Assembly (NCBI GenBank): GCA_012270265.1
Contig: JAAXIR010000117.1
Coordinates: 1 to 6,368 of the forward strand
Length of the DNA stretch: 6,368 nt
Reading direction: 5' to 3'
Source: Candidatus Poseidoniales archaeon
GTDB taxonomy: Archaea; Thermoplasmatota; Poseidoniia; Poseidoniales; Poseidoniaceae
The translations under genes were made by a program, and so were the position numbers. How positions within the stretch are numbered: position 1 is the stretch's first letter; each line of letters begins with the position of its first letter. This document shows, piece by piece, positions 5,861 to 6,368 of this stretch. Below the pieces are notes generated by a model. The model was not told where the DNA came from. It saw nothing but the letters and a program-made list of their open reading frames with translations, and did not search any database.

Positions 5861-6368
5861 TCAGATGCTTCGCAGACGACCGCCATCAACAGGCAAGGAA
5901 ACGCCACGTATTGCTCCAGCAGCAGGTGAGGCGAGGAAGGCGATCACTGAAGCAGTCTCCAACGGATCAATCAACCGTTCAATCGGGACTTGACTCATCC
6001 AACCATCGTGAATGGCTTCAATCGATTGGCCAGTTCGCTCATGTATGGATTGGGCCAAACTTCCCAATCGCTCCGTATCGGTAAAACCTGGTAGAACGTT
6101 GTTAATGGTGATCGAGGGATGAAGTTCCCGTGACAGAGATTTGGCCCAGGAAGCCATGGCTCCACGAAGCGTATTTGATACGCCAAGGTTAGGAATCGGT
6201 TCGCGCACACTTGTCGAGATGATCTGAATGATTCGACCATAATTCGCCATAATCATTCCCGGTGTGAGCAATTTCACCAAGGTGTGGGCAGCATGAAGAT
6301 GTCGAGTGAACGGTTGAGCTAATTCCTCAACATTTGCGTTCAACAAAGGACCTCCTGGAGGCCCTCCT
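5861..6368 (-). CDS. short-chain dehydrogenase/reductase, BKR-like atypical type, C-terminal part
   Basis: The frame continues past the right edge; 168 C-terminal residues are visible, beginning GGPPGGPL, which completes the SDR NAGG motif (the last window base fits an Ala codon before it). Later marks are GRIIQIISTS, LSREL, INNVLPGFTDTERL, SVIAFLASPAAGAIRG and the usual ending LPVDGGRL. At the place of the catalytic YxxxK the protein has S64-N-T-L-R68 (LGVSNTLRGAM), so both Tyr and Lys are replaced. I know this from a conserved subgroup of 3-oxoacyl-ACP reductase-like SDRs (CDD BKR_like_SDR_like) with an imperfect NAD motif and catalytic tetrad. Reaction and cofactor are unknown. A TTG within the frame at 6346 could be mistaken for a start, but homology clearly extends upstream. 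The N-terminal Rossmann glycine motif lies outside the window. Its role in the neighbouring catabolic cluster is a guess. Confidence 0.87.
   Translation of the reverse strand, partial: GGPPGGPLLNANVEELAQPFTRHLHAAHTLVKLLTPGMIMANYGRIIQIISTSVREPIPNLGVSNTLRGAMASWAKSLSRELHPSITINNVLPGFTDTERLGSLAQSIHERTGQSIEAIHDGWMSQVPIERLIDPLETASVIAFLASPAAGAIRGVSLPVDGGRLRSI

Noticed and set aside
1..6368. tRNA, rRNA, CRISPR array, insertion sequence or attachment site
   Set aside because: No cloverleaf, regularly spaced repeats, terminal inverted repeats or transposase/integrase frames were seen; coding genes fill nearly all of the window.

Overview
This window carries part of a chromosomal gene cluster that looks catabolic and is built around ring cleavage of an aminophenol-type aromatic. 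Order from left to right: the C-terminal end of an aldehyde dehydrogenase of the 2-(amino/hydroxy)muconic semialdehyde type (+, cut by the window edge); panB, ketopantoate hydroxymethyltransferase (+); a small five-helix membrane protein of unknown function (-); the catalytic beta subunit of a class III extradiol dioxygenase of the 2-aminophenol 1,6-dioxygenase type (amnB-like, +); a fusion of the non-catalytic alpha subunit of that dioxygenase to a RidA / 2-aminomuconate deaminase-like domain (amnA-amnD-like, +); an APC-family amino acid permease (+); a 57-codon unlisted small protein resembling the DUF6356 family (-); and the C-terminal two thirds of an unusual short-chain dehydrogenase lacking the YxxxK motif (-, cut by the window edge).

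How the genes fit together: the dioxygenase would open 2-aminophenol (or a close relative such as 3-hydroxyanthranilate from tryptophan breakdown) to 2-aminomuconic 6-semialdehyde, the aldehyde dehydrogenase would oxidise this to 2-aminomuconate, and the RidA domain would remove the amino group as ammonia. Three consecutive steps are therefore encoded within about 4 kb. The permease could bring in an amino acid feeding the route. The hydrolase/decarboxylase/aldolase genes of the lower pathway and the genes producing the aromatic are not in the window. panB is probably an ordinary coenzyme A biosynthesis gene that happens to sit here.

Organism: genes are densely packed, with overlapping convergent stops, a 2-base gap between the dioxygenase genes and no RNA genes or mobile elements. 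Base composition is balanced by eye and Arg codons are mostly CGA/CGC/CGT. PanB reads like the Bacteroidota type. The strong Shine-Dalgarno before the TTG-started fusion gene argues against typical Bacteroidota initiation. The acidic leader of the membrane protein and possible TATA-like boxes would fit a planktonic archaeon such as Ca. Poseidoniales (marine group II) that has acquired bacterial genes, but this is a weak inference and a marine bacterium is equally possible.

Regulation: two transcription origins are plausible, the 81-base divergent region before amnB (1715-1795) and the 109-base region before the permease (4093-4201). No stretch above 300 bases is without a gene.
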